Source of the DNA: Puniceibacterium sediminis
GTDB taxonomy: Bacteria; Pseudomonadota; Alphaproteobacteria; Rhodobacterales; Rhodobacteraceae
Direction: 5' to 3'
Length of the DNA: 64,000 nt
NCBI RefSeq assembly: GCF_900188035.1
Contig: NZ_FZNN01000008.1
Coordinates: 1-64,000 of the forward strand
Positions within the stretch are counted from its first letter, which is position 1, and each line of letters opens with the position of its first letter. The position numbers and the translations under genes were made by a program. The notes below the pieces were generated by a model. The model was given only the letters and a program-made list of their open reading frames with translations, had not been told where the DNA came from and did not search any database. Below, one piece after another: positions 8,683-17,019 of this stretch.

Positions 8683-10179
8683 ATGCTGAAACGACTTGGG
8701 ACCATATCCGGCCTGACATTGGTCAGCCGCATAGCCGGGTTAGCGCGTGACCTGATGCTGGCCGCCGTGCTTGGGGCCGGGCCACTGGCGGATGCGTTCA
8801 TGCTGGCATTTCGCCTGCCCAACCATTTCCGCGCGGTCTTTGCCGAGGGCGCGTTCAACGCGGCATTTTTGCCGACCTATGCCGCGACCCGGACACAGGA
8901 CGGCGAAAGCGCGGCAAACGCACTTGCCTCGACGGTGCTGGTCTGGCTCACGGCTGTGAACCTTCTGCTGCTGGCTGGTGTCATGGCGGCGCCCGGGCTG
9001 ACGCTGGATCTGCTCGCTCCGGGGGTCGACACGAACGAAGCGGCACTGACGCTGCACCTAATGCGGATCACCTTTCCCTACCTGCTCTGCATGTCCCTTG
9101 TGGCCTTTTTTTCGGCGCTGCTGAACGCACACGACAGGTTTGCCGCTGCTGCGGCTGCGCCGATCCTGTTGAACCTGTTCATGATTGGCGGCCTTGGGGT
9201 TGCCCATTTGTTTCCCACAGCAGCACACGCCGCCGCCTGGAGCGTCTTTGCAGCTGGCATCGCGCAGGTCACGTTGCTGATCATGGCAGCGCGCAGCGCG
9301 GGGATATCGTTGCTCCCCGGTGTTCCGCGGGTGACACCGGCCACGCGGCTTTTCCTGCGCAGGCTCGGGCCTGCCATCCTCACCTCGGGCGCGGTTCAGG
9401 TGGCGGTTTTTGCAGACACGATCCTCGCCACCTTTCTACCCGCAGGCAGCCTTTCGCATCTATATTACGCCGACCGAATTTATCAGTTGCCGGTGGGGGT
9501 CATCGGCATCGCCGTGGGCACGTTGCTGCTGCCTGACATCGCACGGCGCGCCGGGGCCGGTGATGACAGCGGCATGCTCCGTTCCGCCAGCCGCGCGTTG
9601 CGGCTCTGCGTGGATCTGGCGGCACCGCTGACGGTTGTAATGATCGTACTGGGGGACTGGATCATGGCGGTTCTGTTCGTGCGCGGCGCCTTTGACATGG
9701 CGACGGCGCAGGCCTCAGCCCTGATCCTTGCGGCCTATAGCCTGGGGCTGGTGCCGGGGCTGTCGGTCCGCGCGCTGGTGTCCTGCTTTCAGGGACGCGG
9801 AGATTTGCGCACGCCGTTTCGCGCCCTCGCCATCGCCACGGTGGTGAATATCGCATTGAAGCTATCTCTGGTGGGGTATCTTGGGGCTGCGGGTTTGGCG
9901 CTGGCAACCTCTGCCGGCCTCTGGATCTATGTCGGGACTCTGTTCGTGTTGGCACGCTCACGCGGGTTCGTTGATCTCAGAATCGGTGACATTCTCATCT
10001 CTGCCTTCCCCTCCCTTTTCTGCGGCGCCGCGCTTTATGCCTTGCGCGACCCGTTGCTGGCCTGGTGCACGGCAGTGGCAGGTGGCTGGGGAATGATGCT
10101 GGCGTTGGTCGTAGGAGGCCTGAGTGCAATGGTTTTCGTACTGGCGACCCGGCTGGCCCTGGGCAAGGCTTTCGGCTGA
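8683..10179 (+). CDS. murJ: Lipid II flippase MurJ
   Basis: A 498-residue polytopic membrane protein of the MurJ/MviN family (MOP superfamily), which moves lipid II across the inner membrane for peptidoglycan synthesis. The N-terminus MLKRLGTISGLTLVSRIAGLA, then ADAFMLAFRLPNHFRAVFAEGAFNAAF and YYADRIYQLPVGVIGIAVGT, are classic MurJ signatures. The length fits 14 membrane helices. The start has only a weak ribosome site. In related bacteria murJ usually sits beside glnD; here its upstream neighbour is a dead insertion sequence. The stop is one base from that of the convergent YeiH gene. Confidence 0.92.
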   Translation: MLKRLGTISGLTLVSRIAGLARDLMLAAVLGAGPLADAFMLAFRLPNHFRAVFAEGAFNAAFLPTYAATRTQDGESAANALASTVLVWLTAVNLLLLAGVMAAPGLTLDLLAPGVDTNEAALTLHLMRITFPYLLCMSLVAFFSALLNAHDRFAAAAAAPILLNLFMIGGLGVAHLFPTAAHAAAWSVFAAGIAQVTLLIMAARSAGISLLPGVPRVTPATRLFLRRLGPAILTSGAVQVAVFADTILATFLPAGSLSHLYYADRIYQLPVGVIGIAVGTLLLPDIARRAGAGDDSGMLRSASRALRLCVDLAAPLTVVMIVLGDWIMAVLFVRGAFDMATAQASALILAAYSLGLVPGLSVRALVSCFQGRGDLRTPFRALAIATVVNIALKLSLVGYLGAAGLALATSAGLWIYVGTLFVLARSRGFVDLRIGDILISAFPSLFCGAALYALRDPLLAWCTAVAGGWGMMLALVVGGLSAMVFVLATRLALGKAFG

Positions 10180-10180
10180 C

Positions 10181-11191
10181 CTAGCTCTGGAACATGAACG
10201 CCAGCGCCACCGCTGCGGTGAACAGCAGCGTCGTCGTGGCCAGCAGGACGCCAAAGACCCGCCCCCCCACGTGACGAAGATCCTGCACATTGCTCAGTAG
10301 CCCGATCGCGGAAATCGCAAGGATGAACAGCCCCCGGGACAGATCCGAAACGACCGCCCGCACCGCGTCCGTCACTGGCAGCAGGCTGGCAAGAACGAAA
10401 AGCACGACAAAAGCCACAACGAACCACGGCATTCCGATCCGCGCCCCCTGCCCCCGTCGGCTAAGCGTCAGCGACACGATGAGCAGCACCACCGGCAGCA
10501 GCGCGACCCGCATCATCTTGGTCAGCGTCGCCGTTTCGCCGACCGCATCCGACACGGAAAAGCCGGCGCCGATGACCTGCGCCACATCATGGATACTGGC
10601 CCCGATGACGAATCCGGTCTGCCAATCGGACAGACCCAGCGCATGCAGCAGCACCGGGTAAAACACCATGGCAAGAGTCGACAGGCCCGTGGCGATCATG
10701 ATGACCGCCATCGTATGGCTGCGGGGCACCCTGTCCTGAACCAGCGCGCTCAGCGCCAGCGCGGCGGAGGCACCGCAGATTGACACAGCACCGGCCGCCA
10801 CGACCGCGGCTTCGGTGCTCCACCCGACGCGGCGGCCCAACCAGATGCCAAAGCTCATCGACAGGACCAGCAAACCGACCACGCTGATCACCGCTGACAG
10901 GCCGAGCATTCGGAAGGTGGCGACCGATACGGCCAGCCCCAGCAATGCAACACCGGCCTTGAGCAACGTCCCGGCGGCGAATTCCAGCCCCGGCCGCGCC
11001 CGCGCATCTGTCGACAGAAAGGAAAGTGCCATACCAATCAGCAGAGCGAACAACATCGCCGGCGCGTCATACCGCTGCGCAATGAACGTAGCGGCCAGAC
11101 TGACAGTCGCCGTCACGGCAAGCCCGGGAACGAAGCAATGTAAACGCGCCCAAGCTTTGCGGGAGCGGTTGGCAAGTTCGGGTGCGCTCAT
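10181..11191 (-). CDS. YeiH-family putative sulfate exporter
   Basis: A 336-residue membrane protein of the YeiH family. I chose the start MSAPELANRSRKAW at 11191; the open frame extends to 11368, but that extra part lacks family character and the chosen length is normal. About ten hydrophobic segments are visible, with the family motifs GVALLGL, SICGASAA and GASIHDVAQVIGAGF. YeiH proteins are annotated as putative sulfate exporters, but the transport substrate is poorly established. The gene faces murJ tail to tail with a one-base gap, and no terminator is visible between them. Confidence 0.82.
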   Translation of the reverse strand: MSAPELANRSRKAWARLHCFVPGLAVTATVSLAATFIAQRYDAPAMLFALLIGMALSFLSTDARARPGLEFAAGTLLKAGVALLGLAVSVATFRMLGLSAVISVVGLLVLSMSFGIWLGRRVGWSTEAAVVAAGAVSICGASAALALSALVQDRVPRSHTMAVIMIATGLSTLAMVFYPVLLHALGLSDWQTGFVIGASIHDVAQVIGAGFSVSDAVGETATLTKMMRVALLPVVLLIVSLTLSRRGQGARIGMPWFVVAFVVLFVLASLLPVTDAVRAVVSDLSRGLFILAISAIGLLSNVQDLRHVGGRVFGVLLATTTLLFTAAVALAFMFQS

Positions 11192-11528
11192 GCCTGAAGA
11201 CTTTCGAGGTTGTGGATGACAGTTTCGTTCACCGAAGAATCCAGAACGTCGTGGGCCCCGAATTTCACGTTGGAGATTGTGAGCAGTAATCAGGTCAAGG
11301 CAGAACAGTATTTCGCCTGGGCAATCAACCCTTCGACATGGGTAGTTGCCATTTTTGGCACGTCGCACACCAACCTGGGAACTTGGGGGGCCGTTACGTC
11401 ACGCCAATGCAGAAAACTCATGCGCCGGTAGCACACGGTTGTACACGACTTTCGCCAAACCGGTGGTGCGCTTGCCCGCCATGGGTGCGGCTGCTAGGAC
11501 GGCGGCAGGTCATGGAACAGGGCAGCAG
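11192..11528. other. 337-bp divergent intergenic region, no further gene recognised
   Basis: This region separates the YeiH gene (minus) from the glycosyltransferase (plus) and should hold both promoters. Open frames running into it are upstream extensions of those two genes without family resemblance. No operator palindrome stood out. Confidence 0.45.
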
Positions 11529-12662
11529 ATGCGTACGGCCATCGGTACAAGCGACTATTACGTCGGAGGCGAGACCTTCATCAATCGGCACATAGAGCTG
11601 CTCTTCGGCGGTGATACGGTGGTGGTCTGTGGCCGCTCCAATGGTGAAGACCCCTATGACAAGCCGATCTTTGAACGTCGGGCGCCGTTGGGCGGCATGG
11701 ATCTCCTCAGCCTGCCCTTCTGGACCCTCTGGAACCGCGCACAACACGCCACCTCGCGCGTGCCGTTCGGTCAGGCAAAGCGTGATCTGGCGGATTTCCT
11801 GCGACGCGAACGGGTCGAGGTCATCCTCGCCGAATTTGGCACCCAGGCGCTGGCGCTGGCACCGCTGGCGAACGAGCTGGAAATCCCGATCTTCAGCTAT
11901 TACCGCGGAACTGATGCCTCCAAGGCGCTGCGCGCACGGAAAATCCAGGTCGCTTACCGCAAAATGATGCCGCGACTTGCCGGGGTGTTTTCCGTCTCGC
12001 AGTTCCTGCTTGATAACCTCGCGCGGCACGGCGTGCGGCACGACAACGCGCATGTGATCCCCAGCGGCGTGGATGTGCGCCGTTTCTTTCCCACCGATAA
12101 GGACCCGCTTTCCTGCCTTGCCGTGGGCCGCTTTGTCGAAAAGAAAGCCCCGCTCATTACCCTGCGTTCCTTTGCCGAGGCCACGGTGGGCACCGGTGCA
12201 AGGCTGGACTTTATCGGTGACGGCCCGCTCCTTGCCCCCGCCCGGGCACTGGCAGATGAATTGGGAGTCGCCGACCGCGTGACGTTTCACGGCGCGCAGA
12301 AACATGACTTTGTACGCGAAATATTGCAGCGCACACAGTTTTTCCTGCAACATTCGGTGACGGCGGCGGACGGGAATACCGAAGGATTGCCAACCGCTAT
12401 ACAAGAGGCGATGGCCTGCGGATGCATCACGGTTTCGACCCGACACGCGGGCATCCCCGAGGCCATTGACGAGGGAGAAACCGGATTTCTGGTCGAAGAG
12501 CATGACGCGAGCGGCTTTACCCGGGCGATCCGGACCGCGCTGACCGCTGACAACCTTGCCCAGATGTCGGCCAAAGCCCGCAGCACCGCCGAAGAGCGGT
12601 TCGACAACGACATCCTGCTGCACCGGCTTGAGGCTCAGATCCGCATGACGCTGGGGCGCTAG
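11529..12662 (+). CDS. Glycosyltransferase, GT4-type (GT-B fold)
   Basis: A 377-residue glycosyltransferase. The open frame starts at 11346, but I chose ATG 11529 (MRTAIGTSDYYVGGETFINRH) because the first Rossmann strand begins there. The donor-binding C-terminal half is typical: VIPSGVDVRRFFP, AVGRFVEKKAPL, LDFIGDGPL, then EGLPTAIQEAMACGCITVSTRHAGIPEAI with the conserved glutamates. It probably adds a sugar to a lipid-linked or surface polysaccharide. The sugar and acceptor are unknown. It is followed 4 bp later by a KDO transferase gene, so a role in envelope polysaccharide is likely. Confidence 0.82.
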   Translation: MRTAIGTSDYYVGGETFINRHIELLFGGDTVVVCGRSNGEDPYDKPIFERRAPLGGMDLLSLPFWTLWNRAQHATSRVPFGQAKRDLADFLRRERVEVILAEFGTQALALAPLANELEIPIFSYYRGTDASKALRARKIQVAYRKMMPRLAGVFSVSQFLLDNLARHGVRHDNAHVIPSGVDVRRFFPTDKDPLSCLAVGRFVEKKAPLITLRSFAEATVGTGARLDFIGDGPLLAPARALADELGVADRVTFHGAQKHDFVREILQRTQFFLQHSVTAADGNTEGLPTAIQEAMACGCITVSTRHAGIPEAIDEGETGFLVEEHDASGFTRAIRTALTADNLAQMSAKARSTAEERFDNDILLHRLEAQIRMTLGR

Positions 12663-12666
12663 GGAT

Positions 12667-13887
12667 TTGGGTCTCTACCGGGTCCTGATCACCCTTTTCG
12701 CGCTGTGGCAGATGGCACGCCTGGCGCTGGCGCGGGACTGGTCCGCGCTGGCGCAGCGGCGCGGTACGGTTCTTCCGGATAATGCCGGTCCGCACCTGTG
12801 GCTGCATGCCGCCTCGAATGGGGAACTGGCCTCGGCCCGGCCGCTGCTACTCGCCCTACGCGCCGCGCGGGCCGATCTGGGTGTGCTGATCACCTGCAAC
12901 AGTGCGACCGGCGTGGCGCTGGCGAAAAGCTGGGGCCTGCCCGGGCTGTCAGCGCACCTCGCCCCGTTGGACTTGACGCGCTTCGTGCGACGCGTGATGC
13001 GACACTGGCAGATTGTTGCGCATGTAACGATGGAGGCCGAGATATGGCCGAACCGGGTTCTCCTCTGCCCCGGTCCGGTCATGGTGCTGGGCGGGAGGAT
13101 GTCCGAGGGTTCGGCGCGCGGCTGGGGCTATGCCAAACGCCTTGCCCGGCGTGTGCTGGCAAGGATCGCATTTCTTTCAGCCCAGGACACCGGTTCGCGG
13201 GACAGATTCCTGAAACTGGGGCTACGCGCAGAATCCTGCGGACCGGTTGTTGATCTGAAAGCGCTTTATGCCCCCCCACCCGAACAGGTCCCGGACGAGG
13301 CGTTGCGTAATGCCTATCCCCGCGCCAGCACATGGCTGGCCGCCTCTACACATGTCGGCGAAGAACAGGTTGTGATCGAAGCACATCTTGAAGCCCGCAA
13401 GGCCCGGCCCGATCTGCGGCTCATCTTGGCCCTACGCCATCCGAGCCGCGCAGAAGAGGTTGCGGGACTGCTGCGCGCGGCGGGGCTGACCTTTGGCCGC
13501 CGTTCTTTGGGGGACAGCGGCGCCGAGGTGCTGCTTGCCGATACAATGGGCGAAATGGCGCTTTGGTATGCGCTGGCGGGGGTGGTTTTCATTGGCGGGA
13601 CACTGACCGACCGGGGCGGGCATACGCCTTACGAGCCGACCTTTTTTGGTGCCGCGATCCTGCATGGCCCCGATCTGCGCAATTTCCAAAAACCTTTTGC
13701 CGTGCTGAAAAAGGCCGGTGCCGCGCAGGAAATCAGCGATGCCGCCGCACTGGCCGCAGCACTTGTTGCCTTGAAGGATCCGGCCCGTCAGCGCGACATG
13801 GGCACCCAGGCACAGGCGGCCTTGCGACAGGATACGGGGCTTGAGGGATTGATGGAGCGGATTCTTTCACTGCTCCCGAAAAGTTAA
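12667..13887 (+). CDS. waaA: 3-deoxy-D-manno-octulosonic acid (KDO) transferase WaaA-like
   Basis: A 406-residue membrane-anchored GT-B enzyme that would transfer KDO to lipid A precursor at the inner membrane. It starts with TTG (MGLYRVLITLFALWQMARLA) 4 bp after the glycosyltransferase stop. Family signatures are WLHAASNGELASARPLL, VTMEAEIWPN (acceptor-side glutamate region), AASTHVGEEQVV and the late FIGGTLTDRGGHTPYEP. The length fits WaaA/KdtA. Some Rhodobacterales carry more than one copy, so this could be a second, specialised paralogue. Confidence 0.82.
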   Translation: MGLYRVLITLFALWQMARLALARDWSALAQRRGTVLPDNAGPHLWLHAASNGELASARPLLLALRAARADLGVLITCNSATGVALAKSWGLPGLSAHLAPLDLTRFVRRVMRHWQIVAHVTMEAEIWPNRVLLCPGPVMVLGGRMSEGSARGWGYAKRLARRVLARIAFLSAQDTGSRDRFLKLGLRAESCGPVVDLKALYAPPPEQVPDEALRNAYPRASTWLAASTHVGEEQVVIEAHLEARKARPDLRLILALRHPSRAEEVAGLLRAAGLTFGRRSLGDSGAEVLLADTMGEMALWYALAGVVFIGGTLTDRGGHTPYEPTFFGAAILHGPDLRNFQKPFAVLKKAGAAQEISDAAALAAALVALKDPARQRDMGTQAQAALRQDTGLEGLMERILSLLPKS

Positions 13888-14001
13888 ATGCTGTTGCCAC
13901 GTTACCGCGACACTGGCCCCAACCACAGCAGACGTTAACGATTTCTTGAAGTCGCCGCACGAGAGTCTATCTAGGCAGGGTGTGCCAGACGGGACGTTTG
14001 C

Positions 14002-14424
14002 ATGATCCAGTACAGCCTTAAATGCGCCAGTGACCACCGGTTCGACTCGTGGTTCCAGTCCGCTGATGCTTTCGACAAACTGCGGCGTAACAAGCTGATC
14101 AGTTGTGCGGTCTGCGGCTCGGATTCTGTCGAAAAGGCTATCATGGCCCCTAGGGTGAACAATTCGGCACCGGCGGTTGACCGCGCCCTGAGCACCGCCA
14201 AGTCACCGGCAGAGCAGGCACTTGCGGACATCCGAAAACACATTGAAACGACATCGGACTACGTTGGCCAGGACTTCGCGCGCGAAGCCCGTGCCATTCA
14301 CGACGGCGACGCCCCAGAACGTCCGATCTGGGGCGAGGCCCGTGCGGACGAGGCAAGGAAACTGATCGAAGACGGTGTGCCGGTGGCGGCCCTGCCGTTC
14401 CTGCCCACGCGCAAGACCAACTGA
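14002..14424 (+). CDS. DUF1178 family protein
   Basis: A 140-residue protein beginning MIQYSLKCASDHRFDSWFQS, with a CAVCGS pair of cysteines about 30 residues later. The conserved C-terminal region is typical of DUF1178 (EDGVPVAALPFLPTRKTN). The CxxC together with Cys8 suggests metal binding like a zinc ribbon, but no function is established for the family. It is followed 23 bp later by an SDR gene and could share its transcript. Confidence 0.87.
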   Translation: MIQYSLKCASDHRFDSWFQSADAFDKLRRNKLISCAVCGSDSVEKAIMAPRVNNSAPAVDRALSTAKSPAEQALADIRKHIETTSDYVGQDFAREARAIHDGDAPERPIWGEARADEARKLIEDGVPVAALPFLPTRKTN

Positions 14425-14447
14425 CACTCAAACAGAAAGTACCGCCC

Positions 14448-15092
14448 ATGACCGTGCTGATCACAGGGGCCAATCGCGGCATTGGCAACGCGCTATACAC
14501 GACACTGTCAGCCCGGGGGGACAAAGTGATCGGCACCGCCCGGAATGCTCAGGGATTTCTGCCCCTGGATGTAAGCGATCCCGCATCGCAACAGGCCCTC
14601 GCCGATGAGATCGTGGGGACGCCGCTGGACCTTTTAGTCTGTAATGCCGGCGTCTATCTGGACAAGGGCCAAAGCCTTGCCGATGGATATCCACCGCAGA
14701 TGTGGGCCGACATGTTCGCGGTCAACGTAACCGGGGTATTCCTTACCGTGCAGGCGCTGCTGAGCAATCTGAAACTGGCAAAGGGCGCGAAAGTGGCGAT
14801 CATCTCGTCACAGATGGCGTCGTCCGAACGTGCGCAGGGGGGAAGCTATATCTACCGCGCCTCAAAGGCGGCGGCGCTGAACCTCGGGCGCAATTTGGCG
14901 GAGGATATGTCGGACCTCGGAATCGCCGTGGGAATCTATCACCCCGGCTGGGTGCGCACCAATATGGGCGGAAGCGGCGCTGCGATTTCGGTTGATGAAT
15001 CGGCCGCCGGTCTGGTGCAGCGGTTCGACGCACTCAGCCTTGCGACGACGGGCTGTTTCGAAACCTTTGACGGGCAGGCGCATCCCTATTGA
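14448..15092 (+). CDS. Short-chain dehydrogenase/reductase (SDR)
   Basis: A 214-residue classical SDR with the N-terminal nucleotide site TGANRGIG, the NAG motif (LLVCNAGVY), a catalytic serine region (IISSQMAS) and YRASK holding the catalytic Tyr and Lys. It would oxidise or reduce an alcohol/carbonyl with NAD(P). The substrate is unknown. The stop overlaps the start of a SnoaL-like gene (TTGA), so the pair is likely co-translated. Confidence 0.85.
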   Translation: MTVLITGANRGIGNALYTTLSARGDKVIGTARNAQGFLPLDVSDPASQQALADEIVGTPLDLLVCNAGVYLDKGQSLADGYPPQMWADMFAVNVTGVFLTVQALLSNLKLAKGAKVAIISSQMASSERAQGGSYIYRASKAAALNLGRNLAEDMSDLGIAVGIYHPGWVRTNMGGSGAAISVDESAAGLVQRFDALSLATTGCFETFDGQAHPY

Positions 15093-15538
15093 GCGTGGCT
15101 GACCCATCCGGGTTCCCTGCCGCCTTTGCTGCCGCCTGGGCCACCCGGGACGGTAGCGCCATTGGTGCACTTTTTACCGAAGATGCGGATTTCGTGAACG
15201 TGGTCGGGCTGTGGTGGCGCCAACGTGCGGACATCGCGCGGGCGCATGATTACGCGTTGAAATCGTTCTTTGCCGAAACCTACCTGCGCCCCGGCGTTAT
15301 CCGGGTGCGACAGCTGGGTACAGATCACGCGGTGGTACACTGCCGGTTCCAAATGACTGGGCAACTTGCATTAGATGGAAGCCGCGCAGGCGACCGCCAG
15401 ACCGTGATGAGCTTTGTCCTGGAACGCCAAGACGGCGGCTGGCTGGCTGTGTCCGCGCATAACACTGATGTCGTGCCGGGAGCCGAAACCTATCTGTTTG
15501 GCGATGAGTTCGGCCCGGTGGACTATCGTAATGGCTGA
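15089..15538 (+). CDS. SnoaL-like/DUF4440-type (SgcJ/EcaC) small protein
   Basis: A 149-residue NTF2-fold protein. The opening FPAAFAAAWATRDGSAIGALFTEDADFVNVVGLWW and the later AHNTDVVPGA fit the SgcJ/EcaC family, often called oxidoreductase without biochemical proof. The first possible start is a TTG overlapping the SDR stop; an in-frame GTG two codons on (15095) is an alternative. Overlap with the SDR suggests a joint task, which is unknown. Confidence 0.75.
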   Translation: MSVADPSGFPAAFAAAWATRDGSAIGALFTEDADFVNVVGLWWRQRADIARAHDYALKSFFAETYLRPGVIRVRQLGTDHAVVHCRFQMTGQLALDGSRAGDRQTVMSFVLERQDGGWLAVSAHNTDVVPGAETYLFGDEFGPVDYRNG

Positions 15539-15613
15539 TGAGTCTTCTCTTTTCTGGGGCGGCTACGCTTGCCGCACTGGCAGAAACGAAGGACGCTGGC
15601 CTGCGTGCTCCCC

Positions 15614-15635
15614 GGAGTATTTATGGACAGATGAA
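15614..15635 (+). other. Possible dispersed intergenic motif GGAGTATTTATGGACAGATG(AA)
   Basis: In the gap between the SnoaL-like gene and lysC lies a motif resembling a GGAGTATTT(T/A)TGG-N-AGATGAA sequence that I recall seeing at the 3' side of many genes in Rhodobacterales. A weaker relative may lie on the minus strand near 50175-50200, between two genes of the catabolic operon. The function is unknown, and the recognition is from memory only. Confidence 0.3.
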
Positions 15636-15739
15636 ACGGAAAAAGGGCAAAGCGCACAAACCCAAAGCGTTCTGCCCCTCTTGCACTGCCACTACACCGC
15701 GCGTAAAGCACGTCACGATTGTGACCCCGGGAGAGTCCC

Positions 15740-16978
15740 ATGCCCGTTCTCGTAATGAAATTCGGCGGCACCTCTGTCGCGACGCTCGACCGGATCCGGC
15801 GGGCAGCAAAACGCGTTGGCCTGGAAGTGGCCAAGGGCTATGACGTGATCGTCATCGTCAGCGCCATGTCGGGCAAGACCAATGAACTGGTCGGCTGGGT
15901 AAATGAAACCTCGCCCTTTTTTGATGCGCGCGAATACGATGCTGTGGTGAGCTCAGGTGAGAACGTGACCGCCGGCCTCATGGCCCTGACCCTGCAGGAG
16001 ATGGATATTCCAGCCCGCAGCTGGCAGGGCTGGCAAGTGCCGCTTTTGACGACAAGCGCGCATAGTTCGGCACGGATCGAAGAGATCCCCACCGACAACA
16101 TCAACCGCAAGTTTGGCGAAGGTATGCAGGTGGCCGTGGTCGCCGGTTTTCAGGGCATCAGCCCCGAAGGCCGCATTACCACCCTGGGCCGGGGCGGCAG
16201 TGACACAACTGCCGTTGCGTTTGCCGCCGCCTTCGATGCCGAGCGGTGTGACATCTACACGGATGTGGACGGGGTCTATACCACCGATCCCCGCGTCTGT
16301 GAGCGTGCCCGCAAGATGGACCGCATCGCCTTTGAAGAAATGCTGGAACTGGCAAGCCTGGGGGCGAAGGTGTTGCAGACCCGCTCGGTCGAGTTGGCGA
16401 TGCGCTACAAGGTCAAGCTGCGGGTGCTGAGCAGCTTCGAGGAACCGTCGGACACGGCTGGCACGCTGGTCTGTGCAGAGGAGGACATCATGGAAAGCAA
16501 TGTTGTGGCCGGTGTGGCCTATTCCCGCGACGAGGCCAAGATGACCCTCGTTTCGGTCGAGGACCGTCCCGGCATCGCCGCGGCGATCTTCATGCCTCTT
16601 TCCGAGGCAGGTGTGAACGTGGACATGATTGTGCAGAACATCGCCGAAGAAGGCCGCACGGACATGACCTTTTCCTGCCCCACCGATCAGGTGAAGCGCG
16701 CACAGAAGGCCCTGGACGACGCAAAGACCAAGGGCGACATCAATTTCAACGATCTGGTCGCCGATACCGGGGTCGCCAAGATCTCGGTCGTCGGGATCGG
16801 CATGCGCTCACACACCGGTGTGGCGGCCAAGATGTTCAAGGTACTCTCGTCTGAGGGAATCAATATTAAGGTCATCACAACCTCTGAGATAAAGATTTCC
16901 GTTCTGGTTGATCGGAAATACATGGAACTTGCTGTGCAAGCCCTGCATGATGCCTTCGAATTGGAAAAAAGCGCCTGA
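15740..16978 (+). CDS. lysC: Aspartate kinase
   Basis: A 412-residue aspartokinase, first enzyme of the lysine/threonine/methionine/isoleucine branch: aspartate + ATP to aspartyl phosphate. The N-terminal VMKFGGTSVAT and the later GRGGSDTTAVAFAAA are kinase motifs. Two ACT regulatory domains follow from about residue 265 (MTLVSVEDRPGIAAAIF and ISVVGIGMRSHTGVAAKMF). The length is that of the simple, monofunctional, feedback-regulated form. ptsP follows 41 bp later, a neighbour pair common in alphaproteobacteria. Confidence 0.95.
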   Translation: MPVLVMKFGGTSVATLDRIRRAAKRVGLEVAKGYDVIVIVSAMSGKTNELVGWVNETSPFFDAREYDAVVSSGENVTAGLMALTLQEMDIPARSWQGWQVPLLTTSAHSSARIEEIPTDNINRKFGEGMQVAVVAGFQGISPEGRITTLGRGGSDTTAVAFAAAFDAERCDIYTDVDGVYTTDPRVCERARKMDRIAFEEMLELASLGAKVLQTRSVELAMRYKVKLRVLSSFEEPSDTAGTLVCAEEDIMESNVVAGVAYSRDEAKMTLVSVEDRPGIAAAIFMPLSEAGVNVDMIVQNIAEEGRTDMTFSCPTDQVKRAQKALDDAKTKGDINFNDLVADTGVAKISVVGIGMRSHTGVAAKMFKVLSSEGINIKVITTSEIKISVLVDRKYMELAVQALHDAFELEKSA

Positions 16979-17019
16979 GGCCATAGAGCCCCGCGCAGTT
17001 TGTTGATGGGGTTTTTGGT

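Noticed and set aside
16982-17018. Possible terminator between lysC and ptsP
   Set aside because: Only a four- to five-base CCCC/GGGG pairing with a long loop precedes the T-run. This is too weak to call, and the two genes may be co-transcribed.
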